Assembly (NCBI GenBank): GCA_934247225.1
Contig: CAKQJE010000004.1
Location: forward strand, 75,363 to 139,362
DNA from: an uncultured Clostridia bacterium
Lineage (GTDB): Bacteria > Bacillota > Clostridia > Christensenellales > Borkfalkiaceae
Reading direction: 5' to 3'
Length of the DNA stretch: 64,000 nucleotides
Made by a program: the position numbers and the translations under genes. Shown here piece after piece: positions 9,569 through 17,862 of this stretch (its first letter is position 1; the number at the start of each line of letters is the position of its first letter). Under the pieces are notes generated by a model. That model was given only the letters and a program-made list of their open reading frames with translations. It was not told the origin of the DNA and searched no databases.

Positions 9569-11284
9569 TTACCCCCGTTTCATATTTTCGATCTGAGACA
9601 TAAGTATATCTTCGGCGTAAGAAACAGCCTTTTTAACGCTTCCCTTTTCGAACGGTATCGAAAGATTTGCGTATCTTAAAGTATCTTTATAACCGAGACT
9701 TCCTCCGACTTTGCAAAGATTAAGATAATCTTTCCACGCGGAAATTTTGTCCTCGTTCATTTTCTTTTTGAATTCCATCGCGCCCATAGTCGTGAGCGTG
9801 TAATTTATATAGTAAAACGGATAAAGGAAGATATGGATTTTATGATACCACCAGCCGCCTTTCGCAAAGAATTCTATATCTCCGTAATCTCTCCACGGCA
9901 TATATTTTTCTTCGAGTTTTTTCCATTCCGTCGTTCTTTCCTTGGGCGTAAGCTCGGGATGAGCGTAAACTATATGCTGATATTCGTCCACGGCAACTCC
10001 GAACGGAACGAAAGTAAGCGCTTCCTGTAAATGCGCGAATCTGAATTTATCCGCTTTGTCTCCGAAAAACTTTTCCGCGTAAGGATAGGCGAACTGCTCC
10101 ATACTCATGGAATGAATTTCGGCAATATCGGTAGACTCGGAATAATAAGCCGAAATCGGCTGATTTCTCATCGCTTCGTAGCCCGCAAAAGCATGCCCCA
10201 TCTCGTGTGTTAAAACATCGACGTCCGCCGTCGTCTGATTGAAACACGAAAAAACAAACGGAGCTTTGAGCGTGTTTATGGACGTCATATAGCCCGTAGA
10301 TGCCTTGCGCGGTCTGTTCTTGACGTCGAGAAGCTCGTGATCGAGCATAAAATCGATAAACTCACCCGTTTCCTTGCTCATATCGCGATACATTTCGCGG
10401 GCTTTTTCGATAAGAAAATCATCGTCGCCGACAGGCTTTGCGTTTCCGTCCTCGAAAATAAACTTTTCGTCGTAAGCCATAACTTTTTCTACGCCCGTTC
10501 TCTCCGCCTGAGCCTTATAAAGCTTCGCGCAGAACGGAACGAGTTCTTCTCTCACCTGCTCGCGGAAAGACGCGACGTCTTTTTCGTCGTAATCCGTTCT
10601 GCCCTGCCTCATATATCCGAGAGGAATGTAATTGTCAAACCCAAGGTTCGCCGCCTGCGCGTTTCTGTTTTTTATAAGCTCGTCCCAGATTTCTTCGAAA
10701 CGATTTACATTAGCTTCGTAGAACCCGGAATAAGCCTTGTAAGCGTCGTGACGGGTTTTTCTGTCCGGACTTTCAAAATAGCTCATTATTCCGTACAGAT
10801 TGAGATTCTTACCGTCGAACGGAATACTTGCCGAAGCTATAATCTTCTCGTACTCGTCACAAAGTCTCGCCTCTTTCTGTAAAAGCGGAATATTTTTCTC
10901 CGAATACGATTTTTTCCTTAATTCAAGATCGGAGAACATAGCGTTTCCGAATTCTTTTGTAAAGTCGTTTTTGAATTTTCCTTCGTACATAGCGTTTGCG
11001 AATTCCATATACGCGGCTTCGTATTCGGGAGATTTTTCGTTGATATACTCGTTTTCCTTATCGTAAAACTCGTCTCCCGTATCGATCGTGTGGCGAATAG
11101 AAGCGATCGTCGCCATATCGGAAAGTTCGCACTCCGCTTTATCGAATTCGAGATACGCACGCTTCGCCTCTTCGTACGAAGTCGCGTTTTTTATTTTCAA
11201 AGCGTACTCTTTCGCTTTTTTCTCCATCGAATCGAAATCGGGACGAACATATTCAATCGTTCCGAATTTAAAATCTTTTTCCAT
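9569..11284 (-). CDS. pepF: oligoendopeptidase F-type metallopeptidase (M3 family)
   Basis: A cytoplasmic zinc peptidase of 571 residues that cleaves short peptides. The zinc motif HEMGH is at 360-364 and the third ligand is probably the glutamate in STDIAEIHSM about 25 residues later, as in M3B peptidases. Length matches the M3B oligoendopeptidase group (about 560-600). The start has an AAGGTGAG site. It is first of a two-gene unit with the GH78-like gene; why a peptidase is paired with a glycosidase is not clear from sequence. Confidence 0.92.
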   Translation of the reverse strand: MEKDFKFGTIEYVRPDFDSMEKKAKEYALKIKNATSYEEAKRAYLEFDKAECELSDMATIASIRHTIDTGDEFYDKENEYINEKSPEYEAAYMEFANAMYEGKFKNDFTKEFGNAMFSDLELRKKSYSEKNIPLLQKEARLCDEYEKIIASASIPFDGKNLNLYGIMSYFESPDRKTRHDAYKAYSGFYEANVNRFEEIWDELIKNRNAQAANLGFDNYIPLGYMRQGRTDYDEKDVASFREQVREELVPFCAKLYKAQAERTGVEKVMAYDEKFIFEDGNAKPVGDDDFLIEKAREMYRDMSKETGEFIDFMLDHELLDVKNRPRKASTGYMTSINTLKAPFVFSCFNQTTADVDVLTHEMGHAFAGYEAMRNQPISAYYSESTDIAEIHSMSMEQFAYPYAEKFFGDKADKFRFAHLQEALTFVPFGVAVDEYQHIVYAHPELTPKERTTEWKKLEEKYMPWRDYGDIEFFAKGGWWYHKIHIFLYPFYYINYTLTTMGAMEFKKKMNEDKISAWKDYLNLCKVGGSLGYKDTLRYANLSIPFEKGSVKKAVSYAEDILMSQIENMKRG

Positions 11285-11306
11285 AACTCACCTTTGTCTG
11301 TTACCT

Positions 11307-11332
11307 AAAAGCGGAGCGACGAAACGCTCCGC
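11307..11332 (-). terminator. GC-rich hairpin after lysS, weak terminator
   Basis: A perfect 8-bp stem GCGGAGCG/CGCTCCGC (11311-11332) with a six-base loop lies between lysS and pepF. On the minus strand it is followed by only four T residues, so termination is probably partial and pepF may be read through from lysS; no clear pepF promoter is visible. Confidence 0.5.
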
Positions 11333-11350
11333 GTGCTTTTTATCGATAAT

Positions 11351-11378
11351 GTTTAAAATTTAAGGTTTAAAATTTAAG
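11351..11378. repeat. 14-bp perfect tandem duplication spanning the lysS stop codon
   Basis: GTTTAAAATTTAAG occurs twice in a row (11351-11364 and 11365-11378). The gene-side copy encodes the last codons of LysRS with its TAA stop; the other copy follows the stop. It matches in kind the 19-bp duplication at 2699-2736. Confidence 0.9.
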
Positions 11379-12938
11379 CAAATCGAGATATTTGGATTTA
11401 TCGATTGCCGAAAGGAATAAATACAGTCTCGGTCCTTTATCGGATCCGAACAACAGATTATAAAAAACGGCAAAAAATCTTTGCTGACGCGCCATGTTCT
11501 CTTTCTTTGTAAGAGAGGGGTCGTTTATTATTCCGTAAAGATACTGCTGAATCTCCTGTTCCTTGATATCGTCGTGACTTTCGACGTATTCCGCAAGCTT
11601 TTTAACGGCTTCTTTTTCCTCGTCGGAAATACCGTTATAATATTCGTCGTTTCTACCGCTTAAAAGCTTGTACATTTTGGAGGGCTGATGCTTGGTTATC
11701 CAATTTTTAACTCTGATAAGTCTTTCCTCGTCGCGCTCGTCGAATTCCACACCGATCTTGGCGAGAATGTCTTTAACCGCCTGCGGATTAAAATCCACGA
11801 TAGGCGCAACCGAAGCAAGAACACCGAACGGAACTTTGGCTTTTACGTTTACGCCGTTAATCATGCAAAGATCGTAAACAGACTTGTTATACTCGTCCGC
11901 TTCGCCGTTTTTTACCGCTTCGAGACCTTTGTCAAACTCGCTGTAATGACGAATGATGGTATCATCGAAATTAAACGCGAAAGCGTCAGTCGGAGCATAT
12001 TTGGCAAAAAGCCATCTCACCATTTCGGGTTCGTACACTTCGAGAACGGTTGCAGGCGTTATATTGTTTCCCGTGGAAGAATGCATATCGCCGAGACCCG
12101 CGATCGAAAGCCATCCGTACGGCTGGAATTTAGGCGCTTTTACGCCGTAAATCTCTTTCGCGATATCTTTTGCGACAACATACGATCCCGAAGCCGCGGC
12201 GTGATCTATTCCGCCTGGTTCGAAATCGACGCCTTCAACACCCCAGCGCATAGGCCAATCGATTTTCCACATGAGCTTAACCATATGGTAATCGCGCAAG
12301 TTTACCGTTTCTTCGTTCCCGCAAGCCTTGCATCTGTATGTGATTTCTTCCGTTTCTTCGTTATAATCAACAACTTCGGTAAAGTCTTTATTACACTTGG
12401 AGCAGTAAACGCTGATAGGATAATAATTTTCCCTCTCGCCTTCGTCGCTGTCCTGAGTTTTATACTTCATAAGGATATCGTAAATATCCTTTCTTCTCTT
12501 CATCGCGGTTAAAATACCTTCGACATATCTTCCCGAACGATATTCTTTACCCTGATATCTGTATTCGATATCTATTCCGAGTTCTTTCAAAGACTCTTCG
12601 TATTCCTTTTCGTTATATTCCGCATACGACGAGTATTTGCCGTAAGGATCGGGAATCATACAGTAAGGCATACCGATATATTTTTCAAAATCGGGCGCGA
12701 TCGCCGCAATGTTTTTGGGAACCTTTCTGAGTCTGTCAAACTCGTCCCACGAAAGCATCAAAGTGGCTTTTTTGCCTTTTCTTTTAAGTGCTTCGACGAC
12801 AAAAAGAGGCGTGGCTACGTCTCTGAAATTTCCGATGTGAACCGAACCCGAGGGACTCGTTCCCGCAACGCATAAAAAATGTTCCTTTCCGGGGTTTTCG
12901 CTAATAAGTTCTTCCGCAATTCTCTCTGCCCAATGCAT
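11367..12938 (-). CDS. lysS: class I lysyl-tRNA synthetase
   Basis: This 523-residue enzyme charges tRNA-Lys, but belongs to the class I (archaeal-type) LysRS family rather than the usual bacterial class II. It opens MHWAERIAEELI and has the HIGH-type motif HIGN at 34-37. A zinc-finger insertion with two CxxC pairs lies in the middle (CSKC, then CKAC). The position of the KMSKS loop reads GDMHSSTGN, without the usual first lysine. The alpha-helical C-terminal anticodon-binding part is present. AAGGAAAG precedes the start. Class I LysRS is sporadic in bacteria, so this gene has a transfer history at some depth. Confidence 0.93.
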   Translation of the reverse strand: MHWAERIAEELISENPGKEHFLCVAGTSPSGSVHIGNFRDVATPLFVVEALKRKGKKATLMLSWDEFDRLRKVPKNIAAIAPDFEKYIGMPYCMIPDPYGKYSSYAEYNEKEYEESLKELGIDIEYRYQGKEYRSGRYVEGILTAMKRRKDIYDILMKYKTQDSDEGERENYYPISVYCSKCNKDFTEVVDYNEETEEITYRCKACGNEETVNLRDYHMVKLMWKIDWPMRWGVEGVDFEPGGIDHAAASGSYVVAKDIAKEIYGVKAPKFQPYGWLSIAGLGDMHSSTGNNITPATVLEVYEPEMVRWLFAKYAPTDAFAFNFDDTIIRHYSEFDKGLEAVKNGEADEYNKSVYDLCMINGVNVKAKVPFGVLASVAPIVDFNPQAVKDILAKIGVEFDERDEERLIRVKNWITKHQPSKMYKLLSGRNDEYYNGISDEEKEAVKKLAEYVESHDDIKEQEIQQYLYGIINDPSLTKKENMARQQRFFAVFYNLLFGSDKGPRLYLFLSAIDKSKYLDLLKF

Positions 12939-12977
12939 AATTTATCTTTCCTTATGTTTGCTTTTTATTATTTTGAA

Positions 12978-13002
12978 CCCGCCGTAAAGCGGGGATTTTT
13001 TT
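12978..13002 (+). terminator. short hairpin with T-run between cmk-like gene and lysS
   Basis: CCCGC/GCGGG with a six-base loop (12978-12993) is followed on the plus strand by seven T residues. Genes on both sides are on the minus strand, where no T-run follows the stem, so its role is uncertain. Confidence 0.3.
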
Positions 13003-13005
13003 ATT

Positions 13006-13563
13006 TTATTTGTTTAAATCGAGCGTTTTAGCCCAGGCGAGGACGATTTCTTCGGCAACGTCCGAAGGATCTTTCCCCGTCGTGTCGACAACGAGCGAAT
13101 AATTCGACATATCCATAATGTCTACGCCGTAAAACTTTTTATAACGCTGAATTTCGCTTTCTCTTCTTTCCTGCAAGGTTTTAAAAGCTTCCTCGTCGGA
13201 GGAATACGGTTCGTCGGCACGTTTGGCATTCACCACTCTTTTCGCGGCTTCTTCGGGGTCGCATTTAAGGTACACGCTGAACGCGCTCGGCACAAAATGC
13301 CACGCCATTCTCGAATCGAAAATAAAACTCCCCTCTTTATTCTCATACGCCGCAAGTATATCGTCGAGCTGTTTGTCAAGTTCAGGGTGAGATTCCTGAT
13401 AAATGTTATACTGAGTCGTATTCATCCCGAGTTTTTCCGCCATTTCGCGTTGAATTTTTCCGACCGAAATGATGTCCGCATAAAATCTTTCTTTCAGAAT
13501 CGCGCCTACGGTGCTTTTTCCGCTTCCGAGATCGCCTGCAAGAGATATTCTGAAATAAGCCAT
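13006..13563 (-). CDS. cytidylate kinase-like P-loop NMP kinase (archaeal CMK type)
   Basis: A 185-residue P-loop kinase with GDLGSGKST at 10-18. It resembles the compact archaeal-type CMP/dCMP kinase group (COG1102-like): a REMA motif after the P-loop, PELDKQLD in the CMP-binding region, FDSRMAWHF, a lid-like segment and RRESEIQRYKKFYGVD. In that family the enzyme phosphorylates CMP or dCMP. The start has GGAGGAAAC and a near-consensus promoter. It lies upstream of the class I LysRS, another gene of archaeal type. A generic nucleotide kinase with another base preference cannot be excluded. Confidence 0.8.
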   Translation of the reverse strand: MAYFRISLAGDLGSGKSTVGAILKERFYADIISVGKIQREMAEKLGMNTTQYNIYQESHPELDKQLDDILAAYENKEGSFIFDSRMAWHFVPSAFSVYLKCDPEEAAKRVVNAKRADEPYSSDEEAFKTLQERRESEIQRYKKFYGVDIMDMSNYSLVVDTTGKDPSDVAEEIVLAWAKTLDLNK

Positions 13564-13586
13564 ACTCGTTTCCTCCGTTTTATAGT

Positions 13587-13615
13587 AATATAATAGATTG
13601 CGACGATTTTGTCAA
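13587..13615 (-). promoter_or_regulatory. sigma-A promoter for the cytidylate kinase-like gene
   Basis: On the minus strand TTGACA (13615-13610), a 17-base spacer, then TATATT (13592-13587). It lies 24 bases upstream of the ATG, with the GGAGG site between. Confidence 0.82.
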
Positions 13616-13722
13616 CCCGATAACCGTGTTTTTAAATATTTTGCGTTATAAAAGCAAAAATAATCGTTTTTTAACGTCTAAATCTCTTTCTCGCCGGCTA
13701 CATGCCCGCCAAGTCTTTACGA

Positions 13723-14682
13723 TTATCCCATCAGAAGAGCCGCCGCTCCGAGAACGCCCGCTTTGTTTCCGAGTTTCGCAATCGCTATCGGACATCTCGG
13801 CCCGAGATCTCCCGCGAAGATTTCTCTGTTTACTATTTTTTGAAGCGGAACGATAAGATTATCGCCCTGTGCGCAAACGCCGCCTCCGAGCATAACCGTG
13901 TGCGGACGGAAAATGTTGGCGATGTTTGCAATTCCGCACGCGAGCATTTCGATGTAATTATCGACGACTTCTTTTGCGTAAGGATCGACGTCCTTATAAT
14001 CGAAAGCGGTTTTACCCGTTACGGCGTCCGTCGAGCCGATTTCCCACATTTTGCTGTCCTTATGGTTTTCCATAGCTCTTTTCGTGTCTCGGATAAGAGC
14101 CGTTGCGGAAGCATATGCTTCGAGGCAACCTTTTCTGCCGCAGGTGCATTGTTCGCCGTTATGAGCTATTACCATATGCCCGAGTTCCGCGCCTGCCGAC
14201 TTGTTACCTTCGACAAGCTTGTTTCCGACGATTATTCCTCCGCCTACGCCTGTTCCGAGCGTTAAAAGTATACTGTCGTCAACGTCTCTGCCCGCGCCGT
14301 AAGTAGCTTCGCCGAGAGCCGCAACGTTGGCGTCGTTCGCGATTTTAACCTTTATTCCCGTTCTTTTTTCAACGCCCTCGGCTATATGCAGATGATGCCA
14401 TTGCAGGTTATTCGAAAAAATAACGACGCCGTTTTTGCTGTCGATCATTCCTGGAACACCCATTCCGATGCCTTCCGTCTGTTCTTTTCTGAGATTTGCT
14501 TTTTCAAGAAGCCGCCCGACAAGTTCGGCAACGTTATCCATTACTTTTTCACCGCCGAGTTCGGAGTCCGTCGGCACCTTTCCTTCGGCAATTATCTCGC
14601 CTTTTTCGGTAACGATTCCGCCTTTTATGAAAGTTCCGCCGAGGTCTATGCCTATATAGTATTTTTTATCGCTTATTGTCAT
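13723..14682 (-). CDS. ROK-family sugar kinase (glucokinase-like)
   Basis: A 319-residue cytoplasmic kinase of the ROK family. The phosphate-binding motif DLGGTFIKGG begins at residue 13, the ROK segment GAELGHMVI is in the middle, and the zinc motif CTCGRKGCLE follows. The function is ATP-dependent phosphorylation of glucose or a related hexose. The start at 14682 is chosen because AGGGAGCG lies 7-8 bases before it; an ATG at 14706 would add eight residues without a good site. A frameshifted paralogue lies at 21243-21657. Confidence 0.9.
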   Translation of the reverse strand: MTISDKKYYIGIDLGGTFIKGGIVTEKGEIIAEGKVPTDSELGGEKVMDNVAELVGRLLEKANLRKEQTEGIGMGVPGMIDSKNGVVIFSNNLQWHHLHIAEGVEKRTGIKVKIANDANVAALGEATYGAGRDVDDSILLTLGTGVGGGIIVGNKLVEGNKSAGAELGHMVIAHNGEQCTCGRKGCLEAYASATALIRDTKRAMENHKDSKMWEIGSTDAVTGKTAFDYKDVDPYAKEVVDNYIEMLACGIANIANIFRPHTVMLGGGVCAQGDNLIVPLQKIVNREIFAGDLGPRCPIAIAKLGNKAGVLGAAALLMG

Positions 14683-14724
14683 TGTAACGCTCCCTAAGCA
14701 CCGCATTACGCGGTTATCGCAATA

Positions 14725-14753
14725 ATTATATGTTTTTTTTCGGAAAAAGTCAA
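14725..14753 (-). promoter_or_regulatory. sigma-A promoter for the ROK kinase
   Basis: On the minus strand TTGACT (14753-14748), a 17-base spacer with an A8 tract, then TATAAT (14730-14725). It sits in the divergent region shared with the HAD phosphatase gene. Confidence 0.85.
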
Positions 14754-14806
14754 CTTTTGCCTGTTAATTATTTGTTATTTCGTAAATATTTTGATAGTAT
14801 AATCCT

Positions 14807-15499
14807 ATGAAATACTCTATTGTTTTATTTGACGCGGACGATACTCTTTTCGATTTTTATCATACGGGACAGAAAAGCTTTATAAAAGCCTTTGCTTCGC
14901 TCGGTATAAAAGCCGACGAAAACGACTACGACCTTTACAGCGACATCAATCAGAAACGCTGGGATTTATATTCCGTCGGAAAAATGACGAAACACGACGT
15001 CGTTATCGGCAGATTCGAAGAATATTCCGCCGCAAAAGGCTTAAAATTCGATATAAACGCGTTTTATGAACTTTATGAAGATAATTTATCAAAAACGGCA
15101 ATTTTATTACCCGAAACGGTAAACACATTAAAAACACTCAAAAATCTCGGTGTGAGAATATTTTTAATCACAAACGGACTTTCGAAAGTTCAAAGAGGAA
15201 GGCTTGCCCTTTCCGGAATAGCCGAATACTTCGAAGACGTTTTTATTTCCGACGAAATAGGATACAACAAGCCATCGAAAGAATATTTCGGGTTTGTTTC
15301 CGCAAAAATAACAAACTTCAATAAGGGAAAAACGCTTATCGTCGGAGACTCGCTTATTTCTGATATCGCGCTCGGCATAAACAATAACGTCGACTCATGT
15401 CTTTTCAACCCAAACAAAATAACCACCCCGAACAAAACAAAACCGACTTATGAAATTTCCAATATGAGCGAGGTTATCGAAATTATTAAACAAAAATAG
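14807..15499 (+). CDS. YjjG-type HAD nucleotidase/phosphatase
   Basis: A 230-residue HAD-superfamily phosphatase. Motif I is FDADDTLFDF at 8-17, the signature of the YjjG group of pyrimidine nucleotidases; motif II is ITNG, motif III the lysine in YNKPSKEYF and motif IV VGDSLISDI. A helical C1 cap lies between motifs I and II. The family dephosphorylates (often non-canonical) nucleoside monophosphates. It is the only plus-strand gene in the first 50 kb and is transcribed divergently from the ROK kinase. No Shine-Dalgarno is visible, and a TATAAT ends only three bases before the ATG. Confidence 0.85.
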   Translation: MKYSIVLFDADDTLFDFYHTGQKSFIKAFASLGIKADENDYDLYSDINQKRWDLYSVGKMTKHDVVIGRFEEYSAAKGLKFDINAFYELYEDNLSKTAILLPETVNTLKTLKNLGVRIFLITNGLSKVQRGRLALSGIAEYFEDVFISDEIGYNKPSKEYFGFVSAKITNFNKGKTLIVGDSLISDIALGINNNVDSCLFNPNKITTPNKTKPTYEISNMSEVIEIIKQK

Positions 15500-15510
15500 A
15501 AAATTCGCAT

Positions 15511-15539
15511 AAAAAAAGAGCCGCAAAGGCTCTTTTTTT
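15511..15539. terminator. bidirectional intrinsic terminator between convergent genes
   Basis: AAAAAAAGAGCC, a five-base loop and GGCTCTTTTTTT form a near-perfect 12-bp inverted repeat. The A and T runs allow termination from both the plus-strand HAD gene and the minus-strand lipoprotein gene. Confidence 0.9.
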
Positions 15540-15551
15540 AGTTAAAAATTA

Positions 15552-15983
15552 TCAGCCGGCAGCTTTAACGCCTGCGGAAGTTCCGATATAAACGGCTTTA
15601 CCGGACTTACCCGATTTAACGTCGGCTTCGGTATCGTTATCTTTTGCGGATTCACGAATCGAATTGTAAATCTCTTTGATATCGCCGTTAACTTTTTTAG
15701 CGGAATCATCGTCTTTACAATAAATAATAAGAACGTTATCTTTTCCGTCGCTGCTTATAGCATATACAACGGAATCGATGTTGCTGTAAAAAGAAACGCC
15801 GTATTTAACAGTGAAATACGTCTTGACGGCAGCAGCCGAAACAGTGGTGTCGACAACATATTCTTTCGAGGTAAGATTGGATTTTGCTTTTTCGGGATCG
15901 GAAGGAATACCGCAAGAACAAAGCGATACAGCCATCACAACCAAAAGCATTGCAGAGACAAGTAATCTTGCTACTTTTTTCAT
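15552..15983 (-). CDS. small lipoprotein of unknown function
   Basis: This 143-residue protein begins with a lipoprotein signal peptide: two lysines, a hydrophobic core and the lipobox LCSC with Cys24. The mature part is short, charged and rich in lysine and aspartate, with no domain I recognise. It should sit on the outer face of the membrane. AAGGAGAAA precedes the start and a TTGATT/TATAGT promoter lies further up, so it is a single-gene unit bounded by a terminator. Confidence 0.75.
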   Translation of the reverse strand: MKKVARLLVSAMLLVVMAVSLCSCGIPSDPEKAKSNLTSKEYVVDTTVSAAAVKTYFTVKYGVSFYSNIDSVVYAISSDGKDNVLIIYCKDDDSAKKVNGDIKEIYNSIRESAKDNDTEADVKSGKSGKAVYIGTSAGVKAAG

Positions 15984-16012
15984 TTTTAAGTTTCTCCTTT
16001 TTTATTTACTTT

Positions 16013-16041
16013 ACTATACCACATTATTTCTTTTAAATCAA
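16013..16041 (-). promoter_or_regulatory. sigma-A promoter for the small lipoprotein
   Basis: On the minus strand TTGATT (16041-16036), a 17-base spacer, then TATAGT (16018-16013). It lies 30 bases upstream of the ATG. Confidence 0.75.
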
Positions 16042-16461
16042 CTTTTTAACCTTATTTTGTTAAAATTTTTCACTTTTTAACCAAGCTTCAATTTGCTATC
16101 CATTTTTGGATATCTACTTTCCGTTTGTTATCTCGCGCGGTTTTTATGCGATTTGTAAGTAAAAATACTCTGTCCATTCTTTTTTTATTTGCTTTGATTT
16201 TGACAATTTTAAATTATTGATAAATTTTGTTGTTTTTCGAAATATTATATAGATTTGTTGAAATATTTTATAATAATTATTTGCGTAATTTATATTTTTA
16301 AATATCAAAACTTATGATTGTAAAGCAAAACATAACAAAATCGTTTTTAGTTTTATTTTTAAATAAATTTTACCGAAATGAAATATATTATCTAATTTGG
16401 ATATATTTTTATATGATTTGGTAAATATAATAAAATAAACACCGATTTAATGAAAACTAAC
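16042..16461. other. AT-rich intergenic stretch without recognisable gene
   Basis: About 420 bases, strongly AT-rich with many stops in all frames. I see no gene, RNA fold or repeat. It separates the lipoprotein promoter from the trehalase terminator. Confidence 0.6.
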
Positions 16462-16486
16462 AAAAAACGGGCGAAAACTCGCCCGT
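16462..16486 (-). terminator. intrinsic terminator after the trehalase gene
   Basis: On the minus strand ACGGGCGA and TTCGCCCGT form a strong GC stem around a three-base loop (16486-16467), followed by six T residues. It lies 16 bases past the trehalase stop codon. Confidence 0.88.
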
Positions 16487-16502
16487 CAAAATCTCACTGA
16501 TT

Positions 16503-17717
16503 TTATATTTTTTCATTCTCGACAAAATAACGATAAACTGCTGCCGTCCAGCCCATCATGGGCATCGTTTCGTATTCGCTCGTCACGGCGATTTTGCCCG
16601 TAAGCGCGTCGTACTTTTCCCAAAGTCTTCCCGTTTCGTTAAAAATATTTTTTGCCACGTTTACGTACTTTTCCGCAATCCTCTTTGCGTCCGCGTCGAG
16701 ACCGATGTTTTTAAGCCCCATATAAGCAAGGCAAGTCGCCGCAGGCCACATACAGGGATAATCCCATTGATAGAACAAATCGTCGTCGCGTTTTTCGCAA
16801 GCCGAAAGTCCGAACGGAAGTTCGAGGCGTTTTAAAACTTTCAATGCGCCCGCTTTATCGTTTGAAACCCCGAAAGCGTAAGGATAAAGAGATGCAGCCG
16901 AAAGTATTTCGGAATGCTTGCCCGTCTCCATATTGTAGTCGAGGTAAATTCCGTCGCTCGTGAGATAGTACTTATTCATAAGTTCTTTTCTCTTTTCCGC
17001 ATACCCGAGAAACTTACCTGCTTCGTCTTTTCTTTCGAGAATTTTAAGCATTTCTGCCGTAAGTTTCTCCATATCGTATAAAATACAATCGAGATCGAGA
17101 TGAGAAAATTCGTGCGCGGCTATACGGCTTTTCGGCGTTTTAAAACGCATATTGAAATCGAGTCCGCTTTCGGCAATAGCCATTATATCGTCGCCTATAA
17201 CAAGCTTTTCTTCTTCGGTTTCGCCCGATTCCGCAACTCTGCCGTGATGCCACTCGTAATTTCTCAATATATCTTCTTTAACTCCGTTATTTCTATACGA
17301 ATTCAAGCCGATTTTGTTTTTACGTTTCGTCTGCCAGAATTCATGTTCTTTTAGAATCGTTCCGATATAATTTTCGATTACCGTTTTATCCTTCGTAAAA
17401 AGATAATACTCGTAAACCATTTTGGTAAAGAACGGCGGTTGAGATCTGTCCAGAATATAGTTTACGTTCGGCATAAACCCGAGTTCGTTTATAAATTTAG
17501 AGATATTATCGATATTATAGCGAGCCTGATCGGTAAAACCGTCAAGCAGAAGTCCGATATTTATAAAATAAGTATCCCAATAAAACAAATCGGTGTAATG
17601 ATCGGCGGCGCACGGCGAAACATACGGATGTTCTATTTTTATATCGCCCGAAAGCTCGTTTGCGGGATGAAAAGTTTTATGCCAATTTTCTTTTATGTAT
17701 AATGAAACTTTATCCAT
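16503..17717 (-). CDS. GH37 trehalase-like glycoside hydrolase (cytoplasmic)
   Basis: This 404-residue protein has the marks of GH37 trehalases: FYWDTYF at 45-51 (signature 1 region), ESGLDF at 183-188 with the likely general-acid Asp187, QWDYPCMWPA (signature 2) and EYETMPMMGWTAAV near the C-terminus, where the catalytic base glutamate is expected. The fold is an (alpha/alpha)6 barrel. There is no signal peptide, so it would split trehalose or a similar imported disaccharide to glucose inside the cell. It is shorter than E. coli TreA/TreF (about 550), so another alpha-glucoside substrate is possible. It has its own promoter and terminator. Confidence 0.75.
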   Translation of the reverse strand: MDKVSLYIKENWHKTFHPANELSGDIKIEHPYVSPCAADHYTDLFYWDTYFINIGLLLDGFTDQARYNIDNISKFINELGFMPNVNYILDRSQPPFFTKMVYEYYLFTKDKTVIENYIGTILKEHEFWQTKRKNKIGLNSYRNNGVKEDILRNYEWHHGRVAESGETEEEKLVIGDDIMAIAESGLDFNMRFKTPKSRIAAHEFSHLDLDCILYDMEKLTAEMLKILERKDEAGKFLGYAEKRKELMNKYYLTSDGIYLDYNMETGKHSEILSAASLYPYAFGVSNDKAGALKVLKRLELPFGLSACEKRDDDLFYQWDYPCMWPAATCLAYMGLKNIGLDADAKRIAEKYVNVAKNIFNETGRLWEKYDALTGKIAVTSEYETMPMMGWTAAVYRYFVENEKI

Positions 17718-17748
17718 AAGTGATTTTAACCTTTTATTTTTTTGTTTA

Positions 17749-17777
17749 ATTATAGCATTTCATTATTCAAAAATCAA
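17749..17777 (-). promoter_or_regulatory. sigma-A promoter for the trehalase gene
   Basis: On the minus strand TTGATT (17777-17772), a 17-base spacer, then TATAAT (17754-17749), 31 bases upstream of the ATG. Confidence 0.82.
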
Positions 17778-17862
17778 GGCAAAATCGAACTTTTCTCTTT
17801 TTTTAACGAATAAAATTTAACCTGCGGCTAACCACGACGATTATTTTACGCGTAGAATCATT

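Noticed and set aside
16081..16461. Possible promoter or RNA in the AT-rich gap
   Set aside because: TTGACA-like words occur but without a -10 at proper distance; nothing beyond AT-rich chance.
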